Positions 8,922-18,404 of a stretch of 64,000 bases of DNA are shown here, in pieces. The notes below the pieces were generated by a model that made no database searches, was not told the DNA's origin, and worked only from the letters and a program-made list of their open reading frames with translations. Location of the stretch: contig CAVYIO010000042.1 of the NCBI GenBank assembly GCA_963768565.1, positions 1 through 64,000 on the forward strand. Reading direction: 5' to 3'. Each line of letters starts with the position of its first letter. Within the stretch, counting starts at the first letter, position 1. This DNA comes from JABDKH01 sp963768565. Its GTDB lineage: Bacteria > Bacteroidota > Rhodothermia > Rhodothermales > JABDKH01. A program made the position numbers and the translations under genes.

Positions 8922-9512
8922 CTACCTGGCTGAATCGTCGTCAAGGATGTAGATCTGATCCAGATTTCGCCCGAGCTGTCCGTAGTCCAGTCCGTATCCA
9001 ATAACGAAGAGGTCGTCGATTCGAAAGCCGACGTAGTCAAGTTCGATCTCGATCTGCGTGGCTTCATGCTTGTGCAGAAGCGTCGCGACACTCAGGGAGG
9101 CGGGTTCATACTCCTGAAGTCTGTGCAGAATGAACTCGATTGAAAGTCCGGTGTCGACGATGTCTTCCACGACGATCACGTGCCGGCCTTTTATGTCAGC
9201 GTCGATCTTCTTCAGCTCTCGCACTACGCCGCTGGAGATCTTGTTTGCTCCATAACTCGAGAGCTTGAGGAAATCGACTTCACAGTCCACATCTACGGAC
9301 CGGAGAAGATCAGCCAGAAACATGAACGACCCGTTCAGGATTCCGATCAACACAGGGGTCTTTCCGGCAAAGTCACGTGAAATCTCGGCACCGAGTTCAT
9401 CCACCCGATTCTGGATCGTCTCGTCGCTCAGATACAGACGAAAACGTTCACCCCGGCAGTACACGGCGGACTCTTTGCGGGTCAGATCAGTCGACTTCAT
9501 GTTCACGAGCAT
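8922..9512 (-). CDS. hpt: Hypoxanthine phosphoribosyltransferase
   Basis: Purine salvage enzyme that joins hypoxanthine or guanine to PRPP. The PRPP-binding motif is VIVVEDIVDTGLS. LIGILNGSFMFLADLLR and DFLKLSSYG are the other family blocks, and FVIGYGLDYGQLGRNL is the C-terminal signature. Start is uncertain among ATG 9512 (chosen), ATG 9500 and TTG 9545; none has a strong ribosome binding site. The gene follows tilS on the same strand, an arrangement seen in many bacteria, and is the last gene of the run that begins with the sigma factor. The length of about 190 residues is normal. Confidence 0.92.
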   Translation of the reverse strand: MLVNMKSTDLTRKESAVYCRGERFRLYLSDETIQNRVDELGAEISRDFAGKTPVLIGILNGSFMFLADLLRSVDVDCEVDFLKLSSYGANKISSGVVRELKKIDADIKGRHVIVVEDIVDTGLSIEFILHRLQEYEPASLSVATLLHKHEATQIEIELDYVGFRIDDLFVIGYGLDYGQLGRNLDQIYILDDDSAR

Positions 9513-9579
9513 TGTTGTGAAATCAAGGCTTGCTTGCGCAGGCAAACTAAGCGACGTCGCCCAACATAAGAAACGGCGA

Positions 9580-10950
9580 CTATGAAGACGGCGTCCGAAG
9601 AAAGCAGAGCATGACTGCGGCTCGGCTAGTATCGGCGATGGCGAACCTCGCTGAAAGGCTCAATCCAACCACCCACGCCACGTCCTTGCCGGAGCGCACG
9701 ACGAGCGACTTATGCCGATCGAGCGTCGGGACCTTGAAATCCGTCAGCAGGTCACTCACCTTCTTCGATCCGGCTGAACCCAGAAGTGATATGCGGTCTC
9801 CGTCCCTCCAACTACTCACGGTGAGTTCACTACCGACTGCATCGGCGTCAAGGAACACCATATCGCGTGAACCCGAATCGAGCGTATCAGGAATGTCCGC
9901 CAATCTCAGTGCAGTGAGGATGCCCTCCGGTACACTGATCGTCTCTCCCACGGCCAGGGTTTTCGAGAACGATGACTGGACTTCAAGCGATTCTTCTGAG
10001 ATCACAAACTGAAGTGCCTCCCGTTCCCGAACAATAGCGAGGGTGCCAATCTGCACGCGCTTTCCCGGCTGCTGGTTGATCAGCTGCTCGATCTGGTCCG
10101 CGATCACCTTTGACCTGGGTACGTCAGGAGCAAATTTCGCTAACGCGTCCAGAATCACCCTTGTACGAACCACTGCAGGCAGCTCCCTTAGCTCTGCGAG
10201 ATCGAGAGCAGGCTCGTCGTTCTCTCTGCCGCCGCTCTTCGGTACCGCATAACCGGAATCGACAAGTTGTCGGGCGATTGAGGCCATCCGCAGGATGTTC
10301 GGTACCGATGACGAACCAAAGTGCTCCTGGACAGACGGAATGATCTCGCGCCTCAATGCGACACGGCGATACTTAAGGTTGCTGTTGGATGAATCTTCGC
10401 GCCAGTCCAGACCGGCCTCGCGTGCATAGTCTTCGATCTCACTATGGCGGGCAAAGAGAAGGGGCCGAACAATCTGAATAGCCCCTGACCCGGCGGGCCT
10501 CACGACCGGCATACCTGCCAATCCCTCAATCCCCGCACCGCGAAACAGATTCAGCAATACCGTCTCCACCTGGTCGTCCGCGTGGTGAGCGAGGGCAATG
10601 AGTCCAATACCCCGGTGTTCCGCGTTCGCCTGGAATGCGTCGTACCGGATTTCGCGCGCCCGCGCTTGCACGGAGCCCCGGCCCGCGGCCCCCATCTGAT
10701 CGCCCGCCGTCACAACGACAAGGTCGAGACCGCGTTTGACACAAAACTCCGTCACAAAGTCCTGGTCGCCGTCCGACTCGGAACCACGCAGCCCATAATT
10801 GACATGCACACACACAACTTCAGCTGCGACCCGCTGCAAGAGGTCGACGAGCACGACGGAGTCCGCGCCACCACTCAAACCGACCACGATCCTTCCTGTC
10901 AGGTCAAGCCGCTGCTCAGCAAGAAACCTGGTGAAATGGTCGTAGAGCAT
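9580..10950 (-). CDS. tilS: tRNA(Ile)-lysidine synthase
   Basis: A 456-residue PP-loop ATPase that converts C34 of the CAU-anticodon tRNA-Ile to lysidine. The PP-loop motif VGLSGGADS is at residues 23-31, followed by CVHVNYGLRG and the ALAHHADDQVETVLLNLFRG segment, all diagnostic of TilS. The C-terminal third (SWRDGDRI, KKVSDLLTDFKVP) matches the TilS C-terminal tRNA-binding domain. Full length for the long form of the family. It starts 23 bases after the mutL stop and is followed by hpt. Confidence 0.95.
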   Translation of the reverse strand: MLYDHFTRFLAEQRLDLTGRIVVGLSGGADSVVLVDLLQRVAAEVVCVHVNYGLRGSESDGDQDFVTEFCVKRGLDLVVVTAGDQMGAAGRGSVQARAREIRYDAFQANAEHRGIGLIALAHHADDQVETVLLNLFRGAGIEGLAGMPVVRPAGSGAIQIVRPLLFARHSEIEDYAREAGLDWREDSSNSNLKYRRVALRREIIPSVQEHFGSSSVPNILRMASIARQLVDSGYAVPKSGGRENDEPALDLAELRELPAVVRTRVILDALAKFAPDVPRSKVIADQIEQLINQQPGKRVQIGTLAIVREREALQFVISEESLEVQSSFSKTLAVGETISVPEGILTALRLADIPDTLDSGSRDMVFLDADAVGSELTVSSWRDGDRISLLGSAGSKKVSDLLTDFKVPTLDRHKSLVVRSGKDVAWVVGLSLSARFAIADTSRAAVMLCFLRTPSS

Positions 10951-10973
10951 TATGGGGTCCGAAGATCTCGGTC

Positions 10974-12806
10974 CTAACGGCCGAAGCGTCGTGCGAGCTC
11001 CTCAATAGACACGCGAATCATGGTGGGTCGCCCTGCAGGACATGTGTACGGTGATGAGCAGAGAAATAGTTGGTCGACCAGCGCACTCATTTCCGCGAGC
11101 GCCATACGGGTACCCGGTCGCACCGCGCCCCTTTTCGCGACGCTTCGTGCAAGGTTCTCTTCGCGAGAGACCGGCCCGTTGCGCATGCCGTTGCGGAACT
11201 CCTCCAACAACTCGTGCAGCAGATGCTCGGCAGCCGCCTGCTTTACATCCGTCGGGATACCCCTGACAATTACCGAGCGTCCACCAAACTCCTCAAGCTC
11301 GAAACCGACCGAACGAAGCTGTGGCATGATTTCGCAGAGCAGGTCGAAGTCTCCGGCCGGGAACTCGATGGTCTGCGGGAACAGGAGCTGCTGAGTAAGC
11401 CCGCGACCTGACTCGAGACTGGCCAGAGCGTGCTCATAGATGATACGTTGGTGTGCACCGGACGGATCAATCACAAGCAATCCTGAGCGCAGCGGGGTGA
11501 CCACGTAGTAGTCTGCGATCTGCCAGAACCGTACCTCACCGTCACTCAGTCTGCGTTCCAATCGCGCCTCTCCGCCGGATGCAGTGAGTTCGTCCGAGCC
11601 ATAAAATGCATCTGCCCATGACGAGTCCGGAGCCGCTCCCGCCGCTGCCGATGCAGTATCAAATGCGGGCCAGGTCCTGTCGCGCTCGTGGCCCGAAATG
11701 CGATTGTCGCCCTCATCGAGGGACGTGAACACCGACGGCATGAAACCCGGGAAACCGGTTTCATCGGAAACCTGCGGAATCAGATCTGCCATGCCCAGTG
11801 CTTTCTTCACTACCGCCTTGACAAAGCCGTACACGCCACGCTCGTCATCGAATTTGACCTCGGCCTTGGTCGGGTGGACATTGACATCCACGTGCTGTGG
11901 ATCCAGATCAATGAAAAGCACAAAGAACGGATATGCGGCTTCCGGCAGCATATTCTCGTAAGCCGCCTTGACGGCATGAGCGAGATATCGGCTGCGGACG
12001 ATGCGCCCGTTGACGAACAGGAATTGCTCGCTCGGGCTCTTTCTATGTCGCTCGGGGCGCCCGACAAAGCCGTGCATCGTCAGATAACTCGTCGACTCTG
12101 AAACGCCCACCAGATCTCGTCCGACCGCGTCACCGAACACAGCAGAAATCCGTTGGCGGACGCTGTCAGCGTCCCTGCCTACCGACACGGCGAGTATTTC
12201 ACTTTGATCGTGATGAAGCTCAAACGCAATCGACGGATTCGACAGTGCGAGAAACTGAACGGTCTCCACGATGTGCTTCAATTCCGTGGCGGCTGACTTC
12301 AAGAAGTTCCTGCGCGCCGGGACGTTGAAGAAGAGGTTTCGGACCGCCACGTTACTCCCTGCCGGGGCCGCGCAAGGCTCGACGGTCCTGGTTACGCCGC
12401 CTTCAATTCGCACCAGACTACCCACGGCATCCTCCTGCCTCCTCGTCCGCAACTCGACTCGACTGACGGCCGCAATGGAGGCAAGGGCTTCACCCCGAAA
12501 TCCCAGCGTTCTGATCCGTTCCAGGTCTTCGATAGCCCGGATCTTGCTCGTCGCATGGCGATGAAAACACGCCGTGGCATCGGCGGCACTCATCCCGGAT
12601 CCGTTGTCGACGACCTGAATGAGATCGCGTCCGGCCGATTTCGTGATCACCTGGACCCTGGTCGCACCCGCATCGATCGCATTTTCAACGAGCTCCTTGA
12701 CGACGGAAGCGGGACGTTGAACCACTTCGCCCGCAGCGATCTTGTTCGCCAGTATATCCGACATCACCTCAATGATGCCGTCACGATCCACTCGGACTTC
12801 AGCCAC
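10974..12806 (-). CDS. mutL: DNA mismatch repair protein MutL
   Basis: A 610-residue GHKL ATPase that couples MutS mismatch recognition to downstream repair. The N-terminal ATPase carries all motifs: ANKIAAGEVVQRPASVV, ENAIDAGAT, DNGSGM and TLGFRGEALASIAA. A linker rich in Ala, Ser and Asp covers roughly residues 350-420. The C-terminal dimerisation domain ends with a CPAGRPTMIR segment, the zinc-site motif shared with endonuclease-type MutL proteins. The GTG at 12806 is preferred because an internal ATG (12764) would remove the first strand of the fold. It lies in the long minus-strand cluster between a small membrane protein and tilS. Confidence 0.95.
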   Translation of the reverse strand: MAEVRVDRDGIIEVMSDILANKIAAGEVVQRPASVVKELVENAIDAGATRVQVITKSAGRDLIQVVDNGSGMSAADATACFHRHATSKIRAIEDLERIRTLGFRGEALASIAAVSRVELRTRRQEDAVGSLVRIEGGVTRTVEPCAAPAGSNVAVRNLFFNVPARRNFLKSAATELKHIVETVQFLALSNPSIAFELHHDQSEILAVSVGRDADSVRQRISAVFGDAVGRDLVGVSESTSYLTMHGFVGRPERHRKSPSEQFLFVNGRIVRSRYLAHAVKAAYENMLPEAAYPFFVLFIDLDPQHVDVNVHPTKAEVKFDDERGVYGFVKAVVKKALGMADLIPQVSDETGFPGFMPSVFTSLDEGDNRISGHERDRTWPAFDTASAAAGAAPDSSWADAFYGSDELTASGGEARLERRLSDGEVRFWQIADYYVVTPLRSGLLVIDPSGAHQRIIYEHALASLESGRGLTQQLLFPQTIEFPAGDFDLLCEIMPQLRSVGFELEEFGGRSVIVRGIPTDVKQAAAEHLLHELLEEFRNGMRNGPVSREENLARSVAKRGAVRPGTRMALAEMSALVDQLFLCSSPYTCPAGRPTMIRVSIEELARRFGR

Positions 12807-12849
12807 GTTTCATCCCGGTCTACTGCTTAGGACGACTCCACTTCACGAG

Positions 12850-13050
12850 TTACATCTTTGAATAGAGGTACAGAGCGAGAATCAGTAACAAAGCCAGATA
12901 TACGGCCACAGCCGGACCCCGACTCCTGCGCGCCCGACTCCTGACTCTCATACGCCGCTTTACGCTTTCGTCCTTGAACGGATCGTAGTATCGTGGCTCG
13001 TAGGAGAATCGACGATTCTGAGTTTTCTTGCCTGGAACGAAAATGCCCAT
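12850..13050 (-). CDS. Small conserved membrane protein
   Basis: A 66-residue protein: a very basic N-terminal region with the striking aromatic motif FSYEPRYYDP at about residues 15-24, then an Arg-rich stretch (RRMRVRSRARR), then one transmembrane helix (AVAVYLALLLILALYL) ending near the C terminus. The layout suggests a cytoplasmic basic domain anchored to the inner membrane. I recall short proteins of this pattern near mutL in related bacteria but cannot name a family. It sits 43 bases upstream of mutL on the same strand. Function unknown. Confidence 0.65.
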   Translation of the reverse strand: MGIFVPGKKTQNRRFSYEPRYYDPFKDESVKRRMRVRSRARRSRGPAVAVYLALLLILALYLYSKM

Positions 13051-13130
13051 TGCTTGCTGCGAAACTGCGGGTATAGCCTGACAGAAATATACCCGGCGTA
13101 CGGCGATATCGTTCCTTCGAGTACGACTTG

Positions 13131-13964
13131 CTAGAAGACGCGAGCAACGTACGCCAGATACAGGTATGCCACAGGAACCGCTATAATCATGGCGTCAAGG
13201 CGATCCAGCAGCCCCCCGTGGCCCGGCAGGATCGTCCCCGAGTCCTTTACGCCGGCAGCTCGCTTGATACGGCTCTCGGCAAGATCGCCAAGCTGGCCGA
13301 CCGTGCCGCAGATGAGTCCAAGAGCGACACAATCGATCCATCCGACCGAGACGAGGCTGAGTTTCCACAATCCCAACGCGACGATCACGGCCCCGACGGC
13401 GCCACCGACAGCGCCTTCCCACGTCTTTTTCGGCGAGATCTCGGGTGCGAGCGGGGTACGACCGACGGATCGTCCCACGTAGTACGCTACTGTATCGGAG
13501 GCCCATACCAGCACGAATACCGACAGCGTCAGCCAGAAGGCGCTGTTCTCTCCAAGAGCGGCGACCGCCTCGACTCGGAGGTCAACCAGGTACGTCAGCA
13601 GCGCCGTCGGATAGAATACAGCCGTAAGGGTCGAGGAAAACGACTGCCACGGATTCTCGAACTTACTCGACAGGAGAATGCCCACGGCGAGAACGACAGA
13701 CATCCCGACCGCTAACGGGACGGCCTGTGGAAGTTCGGTTCGCAACCCGACCACAGCACCAATTGCCAGACCCGCGACTGGAAGTGTTCGAACGCCGAGT
13801 CGACCCAGCAGACCGTACAGCTCATGCTGAGCAAGCAGGCCGCCAGTCAGTACCAGAGCGAGGAACAGCCATCCGCCTGCGTAGGTGGCATAGACCACCA
13901 GAGGAATCGCAACGACGGCCGTCGCAACGCGCGTGATACCGTTGGGTAAACTCAAAACCGACAC
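13131..13964 (-). CDS. cdsA: Phosphatidate cytidylyltransferase
   Basis: Polytopic inner-membrane enzyme that makes CDP-diacylglycerol from phosphatidate and CTP, the branch point of phospholipid synthesis. The family signature is complete near the C terminus: ESRIKRAAGVKDSG followed by LPGHGGLLDRLD. SDTVAYYVGRSVGR and SPKKTWEGAVGG are the other conserved blocks. About seven hydrophobic segments. A GTG at 13964 gives a normal 277-residue protein beginning with SVLSLPNG; longer in-frame sequence overlaps the DUF2007 gene and is not plausible. Transcribed with DUF2007 and the CPBP gene. Confidence 0.92.
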   Translation of the reverse strand: MSVLSLPNGITRVATAVVAIPLVVYATYAGGWLFLALVLTGGLLAQHELYGLLGRLGVRTLPVAGLAIGAVVGLRTELPQAVPLAVGMSVVLAVGILLSSKFENPWQSFSSTLTAVFYPTALLTYLVDLRVEAVAALGENSAFWLTLSVFVLVWASDTVAYYVGRSVGRTPLAPEISPKKTWEGAVGGAVGAVIVALGLWKLSLVSVGWIDCVALGLICGTVGQLGDLAESRIKRAAGVKDSGTILPGHGGLLDRLDAMIIAVPVAYLYLAYVARVF

Positions 13965-13992
13965 CCTGGCTGGATGAGACCAACACCAGGCC

Positions 13993-14361
13993 CTAGTCCT
14001 CGTCAGGGCTGCTGAGATTGATCCGATCGATTCCCGTGTCAAGCCTGGATTGCTCTTCTTCGTCGTGAGCGGACGGCGCGTCGGGGTCTGCTGCAAGAGC
14101 CGCGCGCTCCAGAGCCCTATCGCTGATTGGAGCCGATTCCAGGATGCCACGTGCCTCCTCAGCCTGCCCCTCTGGCACGAGCACGACTACATTTGCCAGC
14201 TCGCCAACATTCAGATTGAACGCATGGTCACGCCGGGTCAGTATCATGGCGTCAAGTCCGGAATCATCCAGACGATCTCGTACAAGATCCGCTTCGTAGT
14301 CCGTTCCCGAACTGAAGACGGCCACCCAACCTTCAAGACTCTTCTTGGTCATTAGGATCAC
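13993..14361 (-). CDS. DUF2007 domain protein (putative signal-transducing protein)
   Basis: A 122-residue soluble protein. The first 75 residues have the DUF2007 fold: VFSSGTDYEADLVRDRLDDSG, then an LTRRDHAF strand and VVVLVPEGQAEEAR, resembling a PII-like ferredoxin fold. The C-terminal 45 residues are acidic and probably disordered (EEEQSRLDTGIDRINLSS). No biochemical role is established for the family. Its start overlaps the 3' end of the CPBP protease gene by 20-29 bases, so the two are translationally coupled. ATG at 14361 or 14352 are both possible. Confidence 0.8.
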   Translation of the reverse strand: MILMTKKSLEGWVAVFSSGTDYEADLVRDRLDDSGLDAMILTRRDHAFNLNVGELANVVVLVPEGQAEEARGILESAPISDRALERAALAADPDAPSAHDEEEQSRLDTGIDRINLSSPDED

Positions 14362-15373
14362 CTCGGTCGCGACCTAGTGGGAAATCGTTGCCCGATCCGT
14401 CCGGCGGCAGACGGTCGGCTGCAATTACATTCATCAGGTGCACGGAGCCCGCAAGAAACAGGAAGCCCGCAACCAGAAAGTACCATGGAATCTGTACGCT
14501 GTCCAGATCCTCCAGTGTCATATCAGGGCTTCTCGCAGCATATGTCCCAATGAGGATCGCGGCAGCATTGTTTGCAAAGTGAACGATTACAGCTGGTATA
14601 ATGCTCCCGCTACGCCACGTGATAAAACCGAGATAGATGCCGAGCACGGAGAGTGGAATGATCTTCGTGATCTGAAGATGGTAGGCGCCAAACACGATGC
14701 CGGTTATCGCGATGCCCCACAGGACTCCGGCACTTCGTTCGACCTGCCGCTGCACGTACCCGCGGAACAGGATCTCCTCGCAGATTGCCGGCGTGAGAGC
14801 AATCATCGCAATGTTGAAACCGAGCGCACCGGGCTTGCTCAACATTCGCTCGATCGGTTCGATCATGAGCCGTTCGAACTCCCGAATAATGTCGGGAACT
14901 GGAATTGCCGCGTTAAGCTCACCCAGCCACTGGACAAGCGGAAAGAGCCCCGCGAGGCCAAGGACGGCAAGACCCACGAGACGATAATCCGCCTCTCGGA
15001 GTCGAAGGAAATCGGCGGACCGACTCGAATGCAGTCGCGCAATGAGCAGGGTTGGAACGGCGAGCGCCAGAACCTGGCCGACCGTGTTCGCGACAAGCAG
15101 TAGACTCGTACGATCGGTGACGAGCGTGGTGATCGCGTCGAGCATCTCATCCAGACCAACGTCTGACATCAACAGCAACGCGAACGTTGCAATCGGCGCG
15201 ACGACGACCTGAAACAGGACCAGAGCCATGAAAAGGACCAGACCCGCTGTCAGCCATGGGGGGAAGCCCGCCCTCTCAAGCCGCCCGTCAAGCGGAATGG
15301 GATTGGATCGCCACTCATCGGTGACGTAGGGCGTAGCGTGGCCAGTACGAAGGTCTGGAATCTCTTCGAGCAT
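14333..15373 (-). CDS. CPBP family intramembrane glutamic protease
   Basis: Polytopic membrane protein of the CAAX protease / bacteriocin-processing (Abi, CPBP) family. The motif EEILFRGYVQR supplies the Glu pair and Arg, FGAYHLQ the first conserved His, and IVHFANN the second. Two extra hydrophobic segments precede the core. Known relatives include Rce1-type prenyl-protein proteases and bacterial proteins of unclear substrate. An ATG at 15373 is chosen; a TTG at 15409 would add 12 residues. It lies 3' of the sigma factor and overlaps the DUF2007 gene. Confidence 0.85.
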   Translation of the reverse strand: MLEEIPDLRTGHATPYVTDEWRSNPIPLDGRLERAGFPPWLTAGLVLFMALVLFQVVVAPIATFALLLMSDVGLDEMLDAITTLVTDRTSLLLVANTVGQVLALAVPTLLIARLHSSRSADFLRLREADYRLVGLAVLGLAGLFPLVQWLGELNAAIPVPDIIREFERLMIEPIERMLSKPGALGFNIAMIALTPAICEEILFRGYVQRQVERSAGVLWGIAITGIVFGAYHLQITKIIPLSVLGIYLGFITWRSGSIIPAVIVHFANNAAAILIGTYAARSPDMTLEDLDSVQIPWYFLVAGFLFLAGSVHLMNVIAADRLPPDGSGNDFPLGRDRGDPNDQEES

Positions 15374-15435
15374 CGAACGTCGCGAGATGGGTGGGAACGA
15401 GATCGTCAACCCCGACGGACGCGGGATTGTTCTCG

Positions 15436-16303
15436 TCAGGCCTCATCCAGTGTGCGTCGCAGACGATTCGTGACGGTACGAAGACGCGTGTAGACGTACT
15501 TGTGGTCCTCAATCGCCATTGCGTCGGCAATCTCAGACGCCTTCATTCCGTGCTCAAACCGAAGTAGTACGAGCAACTGGTCCTCAGGGTCAAGCACTTC
15601 GAGGGCATCGTTCAGTTTGTCCAGCGTCTCCAGCCTGATCTCCTCCTCGTCGCTGGCACCGACGCTGTCGGTAGATACCGCCTCAATACCGACCTCACGA
15701 AGATCCTCTACCGAGGGTGCGGCCGCGTTCTGGTTCAGCGCCATCAACAAATGCCATCTCTTGTTGATCGACAGCAGCTCATTGATCTTCCCGATTGCAT
15801 CTACGACCTCGTAGACCGTGCACGGCAAATCGTGCTTTCCCTTGATAGTTTCTGCAATCTCCTGCTGGCCGAGGCGTCTTTGATAGTAATACTTGAAGAC
15901 GAGCTGCTCGACTTCGTTGAGCTTTCCGATTACGGACTTGGGCACAGACACCGCTTTCAGCTTGCGGAATCGGTCGCGACATGAATTCGCAACAACGACA
16001 CTGAGCCACGGCGTGAGTTCGTTTGAAATCTGAAATCGTCTGAGCGCATGAAAATCCTTCGCCCGAAGTCTCTCACAGACAGCGGTGTACACTTCCATGA
16101 CCTCGTCCTGGTCGTGCATGAAGCGCCGGATCATTCGCAAGAATTACCGCCGAGTAGCGTCTGAGGAGCTCTCCGTAGGCCTCCTCCGGGTCTCTCTTGA
16201 AGTGAGCGATCAGTTCGGCGTCGTTCATTTTGGATGCATCTGTCAGGTACTGCTCATTCTCAAGTGTCGCGCGTACGCGCGTCCACATCGTATATCCGTC
16301 CAT
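15436..16303 (-). CDS. Sigma-70 family RNA polymerase sigma factor, frameshifted in this sequence
   Basis: From ATG 16303 the protein begins MDGYTMW and reads into a region-2 core: MNDAELIAHFKRD, YGELLRRYSAVIL. It then leaves frame near 16137-16144. Shifted by one base it continues as RMIRRFMHDQDEVMEVYTAVCERL, the classic -10-recognition helix pattern, and on to a region 4 (LDKLNDALEVLDPEDQLLVLLRFEHGM, then a helix-turn-helix) at the C terminus. One extra base (a doubled T in the sense strand) explains the break. Between regions 2 and 4 lies an unusually long linker. This ECF-like factor heads the run of CPBP, DUF2007, cdsA, mutL, tilS and hpt. Either a consensus error or a broken gene. Confidence 0.72.
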
Positions 16304-16304
16304 G

Positions 16305-16315
16305 CTCCTGCTCCT
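16305..16315 (-). promoter_or_regulatory. Double ribosome binding site of the sigma factor gene
   Basis: Two AGGAG copies lie in tandem immediately before ATG 16303 in the sense strand. They fix the start at 16303 rather than at upstream in-frame codons. Confidence 0.65.
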
Positions 16316-16417
16316 CGTACTGTCGCACTGCAGCTCCACGTGTCGTGAAGAGCCACTGAAGGTGGCCATCGGCAGTTGGCGACATGTGCCCGTTGTAACT
16401 ATTATTCAAATCAGCCT

Positions 16418-16491
16418 GCGCTTGTAGCTCAGTTGGATAGAGCGTTGGATTCCGGTTCCAAAGGTCGGAGGTTCGAATCCTCTCAAGCGCG
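16418..16491 (+). tRNA. tRNA-Arg (anticodon CCG)
   Basis: A complete cloverleaf folds by eye. The acceptor stem pairs GCGCTTG with CAAGCGC, the D arm carries AGTTGGATAG, the anticodon stem pairs TTGGA with TCCAA around loop TTCCGGT, and the T arm pairs GGAGG with CCTCT around TTCGAAT. The anticodon at 16452-16454 is CCG, which reads the arginine codon CGG. CCA is not encoded. It is the only + strand gene between 8.7 and 37 kb. Confidence 0.95.
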
Positions 16492-16497
16492 CATCCG

Positions 16498-16532
16498 CCC
16501 TGAATCGCTTTTCGGCGATTCAGGGCTTTGCT
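16498..16532 (+). terminator. Rho-independent terminator of the tRNA-Arg
   Basis: A perfect 11-bp stem (CCCTGAATCGC at 16498-16508 with its complement at 16515-16525) around a 6-base TTTTCG loop, followed by CTTTGCTTT. It begins seven bases after the tRNA and would end its transcript. Confidence 0.85.
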
Positions 16533-16774
16533 TTCACGCGCGACCACTTGGAGCGGCCAATCAGCACTTATCCTTCGGAAGCACCCGTTCCCAACATGGT
16601 GCCAAGGTCTTCGCATGGCGGAATTTGAAGCAGAATCGCCTCCCTCGTGTTGAACAACGGGTACTTGACGATCAATACAGGACGGATAAAGAAAATCTGT
16701 TCAGAATCAGGACTCGAAATGAGACATCGCCGAGCCATCGACTCCCGACGGTACCACTCGCCTACCCGCGCCAT

Positions 16775-18340
16775 TTACTGCGATTGACCCACAGTCAGAC
16801 GCTCGCGGGCCACTTTCACGTTCTTTTCCAGGGACTGCCGGTAATCGTACTCTGTCCCATACGCCAGCGCCCTTTCATAGAATTCGAGCGCCTGAGCATC
16901 CCTGCCCGCCAATTCGTGAATACGACCGACGTAGTAGGACGACCAGGGCGCCCATCTCGACTCGTTGGCCACCTGGACTTGCATGGCGCTGAGGTAAAGC
17001 TTCAGGGCCTCTTCCTCGCTCCCCGAAACGTGCCGGCTGCGACCCAGGCGGTATAGCGCCTGCGCGCGACGCTCCGCGTCAAGCGTGTCAACGGCCACCA
17101 CGCCTTCCAGAATGCGCGTGGAGCGATCGTAGCGCCCGCTGTCAAAGGCATTGCGGCCAGCCAGCATCTGCCGGTCCAGTTCCGTCAGCGGCTCCTGCAG
17201 CAGGCGGTCCGCCCACCGTCGCGCCGCACGGTCGCTGTCAAAGTCCCTCGCTACTACGACGTCCTCGTAGAAGCTCAAGGCCGCCAGCCGTTGTCCCACC
17301 ATTTCCAGAGACAACCCCATACCGAGCGAGGCCAGAGCCTTCAGGGCGGGCCCACGATGGCGATCCAGATACCGTTGAAAATGGACGATCGCTTCGTCAT
17401 AGCGGTCCAACCTGAAGAACGTGTCCGCCAGATAGAAATCGACATAGTCCAGATCGAAATACTCGTCGCGGTCGGAGTTTCGGCTCGCTTGCTGCAGAAC
17501 GGGAAGTGCGGCCTCCGCCTGCCTCTCAGAATACAGGAAGAATCCATACAGATGACCGAAGAGTGGACTGTCGCTGTACCGCGCATACAGCGGAGTCAGC
17601 AATGCTCCCGCGTCCGTCCCCGTATCGACGATGATACCCAGAACGCTGAGCAGAATCGCCGCTTCCTCCCTGCCGTACATACTGCTATCGGCAGCCACCT
17701 TCAAGTCGCGCAACCCCTCCTCGACCGTCCCGTGCACTCCGAGAATCCCCAGTACCGTACGATAAACTCCGGGCAACGAGCCGACCGCAACGTGAACCAG
17801 TCCGAGTCCTTTGTAGGCTTCGTGAAAGTCGGGGTGGTCTAGAACTAGTCGATCGTATCTGCGGTACGCCTTCCGACCTGCAAGAGCGGCACGTATGTAC
17901 TTTCCTCGCTTTGCGCGAACTATCGACTGCTGAAGTCCTGATTCGGCAGAGAAGAACGCCCTCCACGGAGATTCCGGAACGTCGAGCAAAGCACGATCGA
18001 GTAAATCAGTACGTGCCACAAATTCGTCGTGATACCGCACGTCGTCCGAGACGAGCAACTTCAGGAGCGAGGAGTACGCCAGAAAGTAGTAGGCAGCGGC
18101 CTTCCCGTCGGGCTGTCGCGACAAGTCATGGAAGACATCCTCCGACTCGTCGATTCGGAATCGCAGCAGAAGCTCCCTGCCCTCCTCCATCATTCCGATC
18201 GAAAGGGGCGAGCGAAGCAACATCGGGCCGTCGTCGGGCGAACTGTTCCGGCCCGGCGTTCCGCCGATGGCGATGCTGGAGATCAGGAATAGGGCGGCAA
18301 GAACCGGGAGGAATGCCGCACAACCTGCACGGGTAGTCAT
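16775..18340 (-). CDS. Exported tetratricopeptide-repeat protein
   Basis: A 521-residue protein with a signal peptide (basic MTTRAG, then a hydrophobic core of about 20 residues). It is made mostly of helical repeats: FHEAYKGLGLVHVAVGSLPG, DYVDFYLADTFFRLDRYDEAIVHFQRYL, AQALYRLGRSRHVSGSEEEALKLY and AQALEFYERALAYG near the C terminus are TPR-like. Probably periplasmic or lipid-facing scaffold; no catalytic motif. ATG 18340 is chosen because it opens the signal peptide; 49 more upstream codons are in frame but do not look coding. It follows the symporter gene by 64 bases on the same strand. Confidence 0.75.
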   Translation of the reverse strand: MTTRAGCAAFLPVLAALFLISSIAIGGTPGRNSSPDDGPMLLRSPLSIGMMEEGRELLLRFRIDESEDVFHDLSRQPDGKAAAYYFLAYSSLLKLLVSDDVRYHDEFVARTDLLDRALLDVPESPWRAFFSAESGLQQSIVRAKRGKYIRAALAGRKAYRRYDRLVLDHPDFHEAYKGLGLVHVAVGSLPGVYRTVLGILGVHGTVEEGLRDLKVAADSSMYGREEAAILLSVLGIIVDTGTDAGALLTPLYARYSDSPLFGHLYGFFLYSERQAEAALPVLQQASRNSDRDEYFDLDYVDFYLADTFFRLDRYDEAIVHFQRYLDRHRGPALKALASLGMGLSLEMVGQRLAALSFYEDVVVARDFDSDRAARRWADRLLQEPLTELDRQMLAGRNAFDSGRYDRSTRILEGVVAVDTLDAERRAQALYRLGRSRHVSGSEEEALKLYLSAMQVQVANESRWAPWSSYYVGRIHELAGRDAQALEFYERALAYGTEYDYRQSLEKNVKVARERLTVGQSQ

Positions 18341-18404
18341 TGGGCAGCTGTACGTTCGGTGGGCAAGACAAACTTGCGAACCCCACCTGAAGATCCGACC
18401 GTCG

